This document shows positions 1 through 8,500 of a DNA stretch of 40,442 nucleotides, piece after piece (position 1 is the stretch's first letter; the number at the start of each line of letters is the position of its first letter). The DNA is from Chitinophagaceae bacterium. GTDB lineage: Bacteria > Bacteroidota > Bacteroidia > Chitinophagales > Chitinophagaceae. The notes below the pieces were generated by a model. That model was not told where the DNA came from, searched no databases, and saw only the letters and a list, made by a program, of their open reading frames with translations. The stretch spans positions 1 through 40,442 of the forward strand of contig JAHEZD010000052.1 of assembly GCA_023251255.1 (NCBI GenBank), read 5' to 3'. The position numbers and the translations under genes are program-made.

Positions 1-214
1 ACTTGCCAATGGCCGTTTTATGTAGCTCCAGATCGGCCACCATCTGGTCCACCGTAATATCGTAGTAGGCAATGGCCGGGGCCTCCCCCACACCGTACCA
101 GTTGCCCAGTTCCAGTACCACCACCAAGGTAGGCTGGTGTGTTTTCGTTCTTCCCCCCGAAATGGAGAAGGGATGTTCAAAAGGCAGTTCGTAAGTGAAG
201 TGATGGACGGTCAT
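1..214 (-). CDS. Dipeptide epimerase (enolase superfamily), N-terminal part, cut by the window edge
   Basis: Reading the minus strand from the ATG at 214 gives an open frame of 71 codons that runs off the left edge. The peptide has the capping-domain pattern of L-Ala-D/L-Glu (dipeptide) epimerases: a 'YELPFEHPFSIS' strand, then 'TKTHQPTLVVVLE', then 'YGVGEAPAIAYYDIT'. Family members racemise L-Ala-D-Glu and related dipeptides during murein peptide recycling in the cytoplasm. The catalytic Lys pair and metal ligands lie beyond the edge, so activity cannot be judged. No other gene in the window belongs to this pathway. An alternative is another muconate-cycloisomerase-group enzyme; the family call is fairly firm, the substrate is not. 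Confidence 0.7.
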   Translation of the reverse strand, partial: MTVHHFTYELPFEHPFSISGGRTKTHQPTLVVVLELGNWYGVGEAPAIAYYDITVDQMVADLELHKTAIGK

Positions 215-483
215 GGGAGAAGATTGCTGATGATATGATTATGATTGCTGATGTATGATTTTTGATGTGTGATTTGGTAGAAGGTGTAGGGTATAAGGCG
301 TAAGGTTTAAGGAAGTAGATACTGGATGCTGGATTTTAGAGTTTAGATTGCTAGTTTTCCTTCCCACCCTGTCTTTCCGTCTTCCTCTCTCCGGTCTCCC
401 GTCCACCATCCACCGTCTTCCTCCCTCCCCCTCCAAAAACAAAGCCCCGCACAATGTGCAGGGCCCTGTCCATCTCTTTTATA

Positions 484-1053
484 CTAAGCCAATGTGAGGC
501 GTTGCTGCGCCTTCACGATATAGTTGTAGGAAGCAATGATCAATGGCAGGAAAATCACCGTAGCAGTCAATGCCCTGGCATAGAACGGCAGGCCGGCCAC
601 ATAGCAGGCCATTAGCCCCTTGGCATCATAGCTATAGGTAAGATGCGGACCAAAAAACCATACGCTGAAATTGGACAGGATGAAAAACAGGGTAGCACCA
701 GACACGGCACCCAATAGCACGGAACCCAGTTTCTTGCCCTGAATGGCCCAGCCCAGTAAAGTGGTTACCAGTATCAGCACATAGTTTACCAATTGGTACT
801 TGTAGAAACCTGCAAAGGCAAACAGCCCGGCTTTGTAAAGCACCTGTATGATCATATCGCTAGCAAACAGCGCCAGCAGGGGCAACAGAAAGGAAGCATT
901 CTTGTCCTTCACAATCATACCCGAAAACAGTGCAATGGCAATGATGGGCGAAAAGCCACTCAAATTCAGGTTGGGTGCACAGATAATCTTGGTAACCGTG
1001 GCCACAGCTATCAGGAACAAGGTAAACAGTACTGAACGGGTAGTCAATTTCAT
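484..1053 (-). CDS. DUF6580-type multi-pass membrane protein
   Basis: This 189-residue protein is almost entirely hydrophobic, with five to six predicted membrane spans. Its N-terminal part contains 'NLSGFSPIIAIALFSG', the pattern I associate with the DUF6580 family of putative transport or ECF-S-like proteins of Bacteroidota. Charged residues occur mainly in short loops, such as 'VKDKNAS' and 'IQGKKLG', as expected for an inner-membrane protein. The ATG at 1053 precedes a typical first span. A Bacteroidota-like -7 box (reading TATTTTTG on the minus strand) lies at 1071-1078, but I see no matching -33 box. No substrate can be assigned. The family assignment is from recalled pattern; the membrane nature is directly visible. 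Confidence 0.7.
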   Translation of the reverse strand: MKLTTRSVLFTLFLIAVATVTKIICAPNLNLSGFSPIIAIALFSGMIVKDKNASFLLPLLALFASDMIIQVLYKAGLFAFAGFYKYQLVNYVLILVTTLLGWAIQGKKLGSVLLGAVSGATLFFILSNFSVWFFGPHLTYSYDAKGLMACYVAGLPFYARALTATVIFLPLIIASYNYIVKAQQRLTLA

Positions 1054-1084
1054 CAGGTAAATATTTATTACAAAAATAAGGGGA

Positions 1085-1556
1085 TAAAGGCTAAAATCTG
1101 AAAACTAAAAGCTGGGGGTGAAAGGCTGAAGGCGTAGGGCATAAGGCTTAAAGCTTAAAGCATAAGGCTTAAAGCTTAAAGCATAAGGCTTAGGGCATAA
1201 GGCTTAAAGCAAACCAGCGTCCAATATCTACTGCCTATTTACTACTCCCCACTTACTACTGCCTTCTCACTACTGCCTACGCATAGGACATAAAGCTTAA
1301 AGCATAAGGCTTAGGGCATAAGGCTTAAAGCAAACCAGCGTCCAATATCTACTGCCTATTTACTACTCCCCACTTACTACTCCCCACTTACTACTCCCCA
1401 CTTACTACTCCCCACTTACTACTCCCCACTTACTACTCCCCACTTACTACTCCCCACTTACTACTCCCCACTTACTACTGCCTTCTCACTACTGCCTACT
1501 CCCCTCCGCACCCATCAACCAATTAACCAATTAACCAGTTAACCAATTAACCTCCC
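1085..1556. repeat. Minisatellite tract between DUF6580 gene and manA
   Basis: No gene is visible here. The left part repeats short units built from 'gcttaaagcataag'. The right part repeats a 15-base unit, 'cacttactactcccc', about nine times between roughly 1358 and 1478. A block of about 100 bases, starting with the 'cttaaagcataagg' motif and ending in 'actactgcctac', occurs twice; the second copy (from about 1291) is expanded by the extra 15-base units. The end (1513-1552) carries several 'aaccaattaacc' units. Such tracts are prone to replication slippage. Confidence 0.85.
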
Positions 1557-2762
1557 CTACGGCACAAACGCCTTGAACAGCACCGTTTTCCCGGAAGCGG
1601 TAACCGTATAGGCCGTACCATGCACCACGGCAAAGGCATTGCCCCTTTTCAGTACCAGGTGCTCCTGCCCCTTCACGATCACGGCCCCTTCGGTCACCAG
1701 CAGTATCTCCAGCGAGCTGGCCAATCCGCTGTACAGTTCCCCCTCCTTCAGTTCTATCTTACTGATACCGAAATCGGGTACGGGACATTTATAGACCTTC
1801 TCATTGCCCAGCCCCTCACCTTTCAATATGGCCGGCACTATGGGCTGGAACAGGGTATGCTTCATCAGTTCGGGCACATCAATATGTTTGGGCGTAAGGC
1901 CACCACGCAGCACGTTGTCGCTATTGGCCATCAGTTCCATGTTCTGCCCCTCCAAATAGGCATGGGGTATGCCCGCACCCTGGAAGATGGCTTCCCCCGG
2001 TTGCAATTGTACAATATTGAACAGGTAAATGGAGAAAATGCCACGGTCTATGTTTTCCAAAGGTTCATTGTTACCGTACAGTTTGGCCACCCACCAACCG
2101 GGCTGCTGCTTGGTAAGCTCCCCATCGCGCTTGCGCCGCAGTTCACGTTTTACCAGCGGTATCAGAATATGGTCCACTTGGGCCTGGTCCATCTGCATCA
2201 GCAGTTTGTACAGGCTCCTGTAGCCATTGGTCTTGAACAGGGCTATCAGGGTATTGAAGTCCTGCACTTCCAGTAGCATCTTCTCTATGGATTCCTTGGA
2301 CTTGAAGCCGTGCAGCAGCCAGAACTCACTCAGCGCCACCATCACTTCCGGCTTGTGGTTCCTGTCCTTATAGTTCCTGTGTGGTGCATCAATGGGTATG
2401 CCCGCAGCCTCCTCCGCCTCAAAGCCTTCCACTGCTGCAGCCTTGGTAGGGTGTACCTGAATGCTCAGCATATCTTCCACGTCCAGCACTTTGAACAGGT
2501 AGGGAAGCTCGCGGAACTGGTTGAACACCCTTGGGCCCAGCACTTCTACGGGCCGCTCGTGGATCACCTGGTGCAGGCTCTCCGTATCCGTACCGTCCAC
2601 CAGTTCCGAAGAGGCCAGGGCATGTGCCCCCATCCAGTATTCCGCATAGGGAATATGGTCCGTATTAGTGATATGCAATAAGGAAGGGATGAACTCGAAG
2701 CCCCCCCAGGCATAATGCTGCACTTTTCCCTTCAGTACCAAAACCTTGTTTGTAAGCTCCAT
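1557..2762 (-). CDS. manA: Mannose-6-phosphate isomerase, class I
   Basis: This enzyme interconverts mannose 6-phosphate and fructose 6-phosphate in the cytoplasm, feeding GDP-mannose synthesis or mannose use. The 401-residue length is normal for type I enzymes. Family landmarks are in order: 'QHYAWGG' near the N-terminus, 'AEYWMGAHA', 'LPYLFKVLDVEDMLSIQVHP' with the Gln and His zinc ligands, 'DRNHKPEVMVAL' with the Glu ligand, and 'QGAGIPHAYLEGQNMELMA' with the second His ligand. The Arg of 'NVLRGGLTPKH' is the usual substrate-binding site. The C-terminal cupin-like domain is complete. The gene stands alone, with long repeat-rich spacers on both sides. The ATG at 2762 directly precedes a conserved N-terminus. 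Confidence 0.95.
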   Translation of the reverse strand: MELTNKVLVLKGKVQHYAWGGFEFIPSLLHITNTDHIPYAEYWMGAHALASSELVDGTDTESLHQVIHERPVEVLGPRVFNQFRELPYLFKVLDVEDMLSIQVHPTKAAAVEGFEAEEAAGIPIDAPHRNYKDRNHKPEVMVALSEFWLLHGFKSKESIEKMLLEVQDFNTLIALFKTNGYRSLYKLLMQMDQAQVDHILIPLVKRELRRKRDGELTKQQPGWWVAKLYGNNEPLENIDRGIFSIYLFNIVQLQPGEAIFQGAGIPHAYLEGQNMELMANSDNVLRGGLTPKHIDVPELMKHTLFQPIVPAILKGEGLGNEKVYKCPVPDFGISKIELKEGELYSGLASSLEILLVTEGAVIVKGQEHLVLKRGNAFAVVHGTAYTVTASGKTVLFKAFVP

Positions 2763-2916
2763 TGATCAATTCAATTTTATTGGGTGATAAAATGCCCTTC
2801 ATTTGTTAAGCAATCGTTCTACACGGTGCATTTTTCCATGGTGCCGATGGTGCGCTAGCCGTTGTCCCTTCCAGTTTCCAGCTACCAGTTTTTCCTTCCC
2901 CTTATTTACTTTAACT

Positions 2917-3052
2917 GACTATCCGTATGAAGGAAAGCATTGACGATTTCCGTTGTCATACAGAGGTTCTCGAAGTATGATGAGCGTAAAACACAGCTTG
3001 AATAAGGTTTCGACAAGCTCAACCTGACATACTTTCCTTCATCCGGATAGTC
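2917..3052. repeat. 136-bp palindromic MITE-like element, copy A
   Basis: The element begins GACTATCCGTATGAAGGAA and ends with nearly its reverse complement (one base differs near the right tip, so the terminal inverted repeats are slightly imperfect). The interior contains 'ttcgacaagctcaacctgac'-type sequence. A second copy of exactly the same length lies in the opposite orientation at 20623-20758, and a shorter relative lies at 20509-20605. There is no coding capacity, so it would have to be mobilised in trans, if it is mobile at all. Confidence 0.8.
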
Positions 3053-3104
3053 CACATTACTTTATATACTTTCCTACTCCTTCCCCTCCCCACCAATTAA
3101 CTAA

Positions 3105-3306
3105 CTGATATTACGCAAAATGTTACATACTGCTGCCCCGATATTTCCATCGGGATTGAGCGATATCAAACGGAATCTTAATTGTCACATTGAGCTTGTC
3201 GAAATGTGGCTGCCGAAATCTTTCTTCGTGAAACCGCCTTCGGGCAGTTCGGCAAGCTCACTATGACAAGGCTGACATTATTCCCACAATCTTTGCGTAA
3301 CATAAG
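3105..3306. repeat. Palindromic repeat with CTGATATTACGCAAA ends, copy D
   Basis: The left end reads CTGATATTACGCAAA and the right end TTTGCGTAACATAAG, an imperfect terminal inverted repeat. The interior contains a GCTTGTCGAA segment and, further right, a GGCAAGCTCACTATGACA segment. A shorter element with the same ends lies at 30219-30360. No open frame is present. This looks like a second non-autonomous repeat family, distinct from the 136-bp element just to its left. Confidence 0.65.
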
Positions 3307-3329
3307 TAACTAATTAACCAGTTAACCTT

Positions 3330-3600
3330 CCTCCTCCACCCAAATCATACATCTCAAATCAAAAATCCTTTCCTCCCCCCTACTGCCTGCTCCCTCCTAA
3401 CTATTGCCTACTCCCTACTAACTACTGCCTCCCCACCAATTAACCTCCCGATAAAACATCGGGATAACCAATTAACCTTCCTCTTCCTACTACTCCCTCC
3501 TAACTATTGCCTACTGCCTACTAACTACTGCCTACTAACTACTAACTACTGCCTACTAACTATTGCCTACTCCCTAATTCCTCCCTCCCAATACCGCCGA
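3330..3600. repeat. Pyrimidine-rich low-complexity tract before yraN
   Basis: This stretch is mainly repeats of 'ctactaactactgcc'-type units, interrupted by 'accaattaacc' units. No gene is supported. Together with the two palindromic elements to its left it fills the 950-base gap between manA and the yraN-like gene. Confidence 0.75.
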
Positions 3601-3672
3601 ATATACTTATATTGCTCTAGCCCGCCCCAACCAATTTTGCAGGCGGCCCCCAGCAGCACCCGGCTGGCGCTG

Positions 3673-3690
3673 TTGTACAGTTTTGTACAA
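3673..3690. promoter_or_regulatory. Small inverted repeat upstream of the yraN-like gene
   Basis: TTGTAC and GTACAA are separated by six bases and end 23 bases before the start codon at 3714. The position suits an operator or a translation-control element. No regulator is identified and the site is short, so this is only suggestive. Confidence 0.25.
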
Positions 3691-3713
3691 AAATAAACAA
3701 CCCCATCTTACCC

Positions 3714-4073
3714 ATGCAGCACTGGAACAAAAATACGGGCAACAAGGGCGAGGACATGGCCGCCAACTGGCTACAGCGCCATGGCTATACCCTGGTGGAG
3801 CGCAACTGGCGCCACCGCCACTGGGAGGTGGACATCATTGCCAGCAAGGGCCGCAAGCTCCATTTTGTGGAAGTGAAGACCCGCAGCAACCACCGCTTCG
3901 GCAAACCGGAGGAAAGTATCAAGCGGGACAAGATGACCGCCCTGAAGAATGCAGCGGAGGAATACCTCTACCAGCACGAGGAATGGAAATACATCCAGTT
4001 CGATATCCTGGCCATTACCTTGGAGGGCGAGGAAGCGCTGGAGATCTTCCTGATTGAGGATGTGTATTTTTGA
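3714..4073 (+). CDS. yraN: YraN/UPF0102 family endonuclease-like protein
   Basis: This 119-residue protein matches the UPF0102 (YraN) family in length and layout. The N-terminus has 'GNKGEDMAANWLQRHGYTL', then 'ERNWRHRHWEVDIIA', then 'LHFVEVKTR'. The Glu and Asp of 'EVDIIA' and the Glu and Lys of 'VEVKTR' form the D/E-x-K core of the PD-(D/E)xK nuclease fold. The family resembles Holliday-junction resolvases, but its cellular role is not settled. The ATG at 3714 starts the conserved N-terminus. The gene is higher in G+C than the cas9 gene that follows further on. It is transcribed toward cas2, and a 198-base pyrimidine-rich spacer separates the two convergent genes. Confidence 0.88.
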   Translation: MQHWNKNTGNKGEDMAANWLQRHGYTLVERNWRHRHWEVDIIASKGRKLHFVEVKTRSNHRFGKPEESIKRDKMTALKNAAEEYLYQHEEWKYIQFDILAITLEGEEALEIFLIEDVYF

Positions 4074-4271
4074 TTGGTAGGCGAAAGGTGAAGGGTTTAA
4101 GGCGGAAGGCCAGGCAGTCCGTTGTTTTACAGGCAGCAGCAAATTGTTGCTAGCTACATCTCTTACTATTACCCTTCTCCCTACTTATTATTGACTTCTC
4201 CTCACTACTCTCTTCTGCCTACTTACTACTGCCTACTCCCTACTTACTACTCCCTATTGCCTACTTGCTAC

Positions 4272-4610
4272 TTAAAACATTTCCAATTGTTGGGGAACAT
4301 TCATGGCTACTGTGGGTTTCTTGCCCTGGAAAATCTTCATCATGCCAAATTGCTTGTCCGTAATGCACATAATGCCTACATGCCCTGTTTCGGGCAATAG
4401 CTTCTGTACCCGCTTGATATGTACCGTAGCATTTTCCATGCTGGCACAATGCCTTAAATAGATGCTGAACTGGAACATGCTGAACCCATCTGCCAATATC
4501 TTCTTGCGGAAATCGCCTGCTGCTTTGCGCTCCTTTTTTGTTTCGGTTGGAAGGTCAAAGAATACAAGTACCCACATAATACGGTATGCATTTAGGCGTT
4601 CAGATTTCAT
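4272..4610 (-). CDS. cas2: CRISPR-associated endonuclease/integration subunit Cas2 (type II-C)
   Basis: Cas2 forms the dimeric core of the Cas1-Cas2 spacer integrase. The 112-residue protein has the ferredoxin-like first strand with the conserved Asp ('[18 protein letters not shown]'), followed by '[14 protein letters not shown]' and '[14 protein letters not shown]', the usual signature of type II Cas2. It lies 54 bases downstream of cas1 and is the last gene of the cas9-cas1-cas2 operon. An internal Met at residue 12, just before 'WVLVFFDLP', is a possible alternative start, but the extension 'ERLNAYRI' is common in Bacteroidota Cas2. The protein ends in 'QLEMF' with no sign of truncation. 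Confidence 0.95.
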   Translation of the reverse strand: MKSERLNAYRIMWVLVFFDLPTETKKERKAAGDFRKKILADGFSMFQFSIYLRHCASMENATVHIKRVQKLLPETGHVGIMCITDKQFGMMKIFQGKKPTVAMNVPQQLEMF

Positions 4611-4664
4611 GTGTCTGCATTTTCCATCTAAAAAGTAGCCGTCAATTGCGAGGGACCAAGCAAT

Positions 4665-5582
4665 CTAGGTTAAGGGCATCGTCGGGTACAATATCTTCCG
4701 CTGCTCCCCAGCATAGCATTTGGCCAGTGAGGCTGCCGTTCTGCCCATGGCCACCATCAATGGGCTCTTCTCGTCGTTCATCAACACATCCGTTTGCGGC
4801 AGTGCCAGCAGTTTCGTCTTGAACTCCTGCGTCAGTGTTTCCACATGGCTGGTTTCATCTATGATGCTCCTTACCACCACATCCACAAAGGGGCGGTAAG
4901 GTTCCATGATATCATCGGCCAGGCAATAAGCATTGTACCTGTTCCTATGGAAGATGCCCATGGTGGGCAATAGCCCCGCCCCCACTATGGCCCTTGCCAT
5001 GCTGGCCCTGATGATGGCATATCCATAATTCAGTAGGTTATTGGGCGGCAGGCCATCACGCCTCCTATAAAACAGCCATGCAGGGGGAAACAGGTTCTGC
5101 CAGTAATGCACGGCTGCCGTGCCCTCCACATTATCGGTATCCCCGCTTTTTACGGCATCAGCCAAATTGCTGAGCAATTTGTGCTTGATGCCCCATTTCT
5201 TGAACACGCTTGCCTGATTGGTGATCTTTGCTTTTACGGTTTGCTGCCATAACTGTTTCTTCAAGGGTTCCGTAGCATCTATCTGCGCCCTGAAACGTTC
5301 ACTCTGCAAAGTATTGCCCTCCAGCGGCAGCATCATGCCTGTGGGATGGTGGGTTTCATTGCAGGTAATAACGGATACATTGTTGCCCACCAATTTATCC
5401 AGTAAATAATGGGTGAGGGTTATTTGTTGGTGCTCCAGCACCAGCATACCTATATCTTCTATGGGCACCGTTCTATCTGCACGGTCTTCCAAGCCTTTTA
5501 CATGGCTGAAACTAACTACCAACTGCTCATTGGAGCATTTGAGGTGGCAGGGGTTTTGGATGAGAAGGGTGCGTTTGATCAT
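4665..5582 (-). CDS. cas1: CRISPR-associated integrase Cas1 (type II-C)
   Basis: Cas1 is the catalytic subunit that inserts new spacers. I place the start at the ATG at 5582, overlapping the cas9 stop in an ATGA junction. This gives 305 residues beginning 'MIKRTLLIQNP', the normal type II N-terminus; an in-frame upstream Met at 5609 is less likely. The metal-binding triad is visible: Glu153 in 'NVEGTAAVHYW', His212 in 'GIFHRNRYNAY', and an acidic residue at about 227 in 'DDIMEPYRPF'. The C-terminus is complete. Base composition differs sharply from cas9: 34 of 60 bases are G or C at 4741-4800, against 16 of 60 at 6541-6600 in cas9. The operon layout without csn2 or cas4 fits type II-C. Confidence 0.96.
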   Translation of the reverse strand: MIKRTLLIQNPCHLKCSNEQLVVSFSHVKGLEDRADRTVPIEDIGMLVLEHQQITLTHYLLDKLVGNNVSVITCNETHHPTGMMLPLEGNTLQSERFRAQIDATEPLKKQLWQQTVKAKITNQASVFKKWGIKHKLLSNLADAVKSGDTDNVEGTAAVHYWQNLFPPAWLFYRRRDGLPPNNLLNYGYAIIRASMARAIVGAGLLPTMGIFHRNRYNAYCLADDIMEPYRPFVDVVVRSIIDETSHVETLTQEFKTKLLALPQTDVLMNDEKSPLMVAMGRTAASLAKCYAGEQRKILYPTMPLT

Positions 5583-8500
5583 AAAACAAGGTTTATATTT
5601 CCGAGCCAATCAGTTTTGATTTTGATGCAGAAGTCTTGAATCTTAACAGGCTCAATGTCATATTTCTTGTCAATTAAGATATTAACAAAATGCTCGTTTA
5701 CTTCCGTTTTAGCACTTGTACCAAAAGAGCCAAATTCTTCAAAATTTAATTCCTTTTTTGGAATCTTTTTTTCACCATATTGTTTTTTTAGTTGTGCTTT
5801 TTCTTCTTCTGAAAGGTCTTTAGAAATGCTGATTGTGTTTGCATAATTATGAGGAATAAAAAAGCAATCCTTCCCAGTAAACTTTACAACTTTATATACC
5901 CGTTTATTGAACTTGACTTTGTTTTCTTTTTCATGAATCCATTTATTGAATTCATTGAATGTGAATTTCAAAACAGGGTCATCTGAATTTTCGGGTAAAT
6001 AGACCAATTCGTTTTGCTGCAATGCAAAAAGCACCTTGTCGGCTTTGTTTATTGTCAAATAGTCTTGAAAAATTGTGTTCTTAAAATCTGCAGTTTGATT
6101 TTTCCATTCTCGCTTTGCAATGTCTGCTGCATCATACAATGAAACAATATCAAAAACTCGCTCTTTCGAACTATGTTTTTCCATTACAAGGAATAGATAA
6201 TTTCCTCCAGTTTTAACGCTTAGCTTATCGTTGTTGTCATAAAGCCGTTGTAATGAGCTTTCTTTAACTTCTTTTGTGTTATAATATATTTTGACTTTAA
6301 AAACAGGTGGTTTTAATGATTCCGGCTTTTTTCTTTGGAACCTGCTTTCATTAAATGCTTTTAATCCTTCACCGGTTAAAGCTTCTTTAACCGAACCATA
6401 TTCGCTTTTGCTTCTATGACTATTTATTTCAGCTTTTAAAACTGGGTCAACTATCTTATCAATGTCTTTGGCCGTTAAATTTGAAATGCTTACAGTTTTA
6501 GTGTCTTGCCCATTGTGTTTTCCGTATAATGTTGCTTCATGTAATGATCCTCTTATTTTGATTTCTTTCTTTTCGGTTTTCTCATTAATTTGAATAGTCA
6601 AATTGTCTTTTGGTTTATGAGAAACAACCATTGCTTCTAGATGTGTTCTTGTTTGCTTTACCAAATCATTAAATGGGCTATCAAACTTTCTAAATCCTTC
6701 AATTCTTTTTTGTATTCTATCTCTATCGGTTTCTTCTAAACTGAAGAAAGCTTCTAAAATGGTTTCGTCTTCTTTTACTTCTAACTTAATTTCATCTTTA
6801 TTTTTGACAAGCCAGTCTTGCAATTCTTTGTTCAAATTGTTAAGCCTTTGGATATGGCTTTGCTCAGTTAAAGCAACAACCAAGGCATCAATAGAGTGAT
6901 GACGATGGTCGTAACGTTTACTCCAGTTCTTAATTTGGTAAACATTTCTTTTTTTGTCCTCATCAAAATATTTATTTACCCATTTGTTTGAAGAGTCCCA
7001 TAGTTCCATTTGTTTAAACCGACTTTCAGTCAACTCCATAAACAATTTCTTTAAACCCCAACGACTTCTTAGGAAATCTGTTATCATACCAGTAGACGAT
7101 TTCACATTGGCACTCCCTACAATTTGGGCCAATTCTGCCTTAACAGCCAATGCTATGTATTGGGTTTCTTTTATCTGTCTTTCAATGAAGTCTGTTGGTA
7201 TTTTTTCTAGCAATAAGTTTTTCTTCTTTCTTCCAAAATAGTTCTCATTAACTAAATCAATAAATCGCTCAATTGAACAGATTTGATGCATTGTGTTTTG
7301 TTGTGAAATGTATTCCCATGCTGTTCTGTTACTCTTCTCTTTATTTAAAAACCCTTCAACTAAAACCTTATTAGAAATTGAATCATCAAACAATCTTGAC
7401 TTTGGAACAATATGGTCTATTTCATACTCATCAAATAGGCTTACTTCTAAAGAGTTGCCAGAGTATGGTGAAATGTATTTTTGTTGCTCATAGAGTTTGT
7501 ATTTAACAACATTCTCGTCTGTAACAGGAATTTTTTCTTCTGCTAATCGCTCTCTAATTCTACTGTTTTGTTTTTGATTATTTAATTGCCCTTTGTATAT
7601 CTTTTCTCTTTCTGAGGCACTGTTTTTTAGGTCTCTTGCTAGCTCAATCCTAATTTCCAAGTCATCTGGATTAAACTTGTACTCTTTCCAAATGGCTTTA
7701 ATTACCTGTAATGCTTCATTTGTAATTTGCTCTACAATAGGGTTTCTTAAATTTCTATTGGGGTTATGCTTAATATCATGGTAGTTTTTTATGGTTGGTT
7801 TTATATTGTCGATAGTGTGTTTGCCATAAACCAATGAAGCGGCAAATGAATCCATCATGCCACCGGTTTCTATAATTTCAGGATTGCTGTTAACATAGTC
7901 AACCATGTAAGGCTCTATACCTTCCAGAAGTTCGCCAGTATCAATTGCATGTTTAATCTTCCCGAAGTTCTCTTTTGCGAGAAGATTGATACCATTGGAA
8001 TTGAGCTGCATTAATGGCAAAATATTTCCGATTGCTTTCGGAGATAAGCTTGCATACTTTCTTGGGTAACTAATGCTTTGAGCCAATCTTAAAGCAATGG
8101 CAGTTGCCTTTTCATCATCAACAGCGTTCTTCAAAATATCAATCAATGACGATACTTTTTTGCTTTTCTTATCATACTCACTGCCACTGTTTTTTAAATC
8201 AAATAGTGAATCCCAAATCTTAAAAACAATTTCTCTGTTGTGCTGGATGATGACATTGAATTCTTCACCTAATATTTTTTTGATGGTGATTGTTGTATCG
8301 CAACCTTTTAGCTTGGCTTTTACATTTAAACCATTTAAGTATTCAGTGTTATCATTTTTTAACCCTACTATTTTGGCAACATCAGAAAATCCAACTTGCT
8401 TTTGGTCTTGTAGTTTTAGGTATATCGTATTCTTTTGTTCATTTGTTAAATACCTATCGGAATATTTATAAATAGTCTTTCCCTTTTTTTCGTTATAAGT

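Noticed and set aside
1620-2276. Plus-strand frame over manA
   Set aside because: Shadow of manA, lacking conserved motifs of its own.
3771-4142. Minus-strand frame over yraN
   Set aside because: Antisense shadow of the yraN-like gene.
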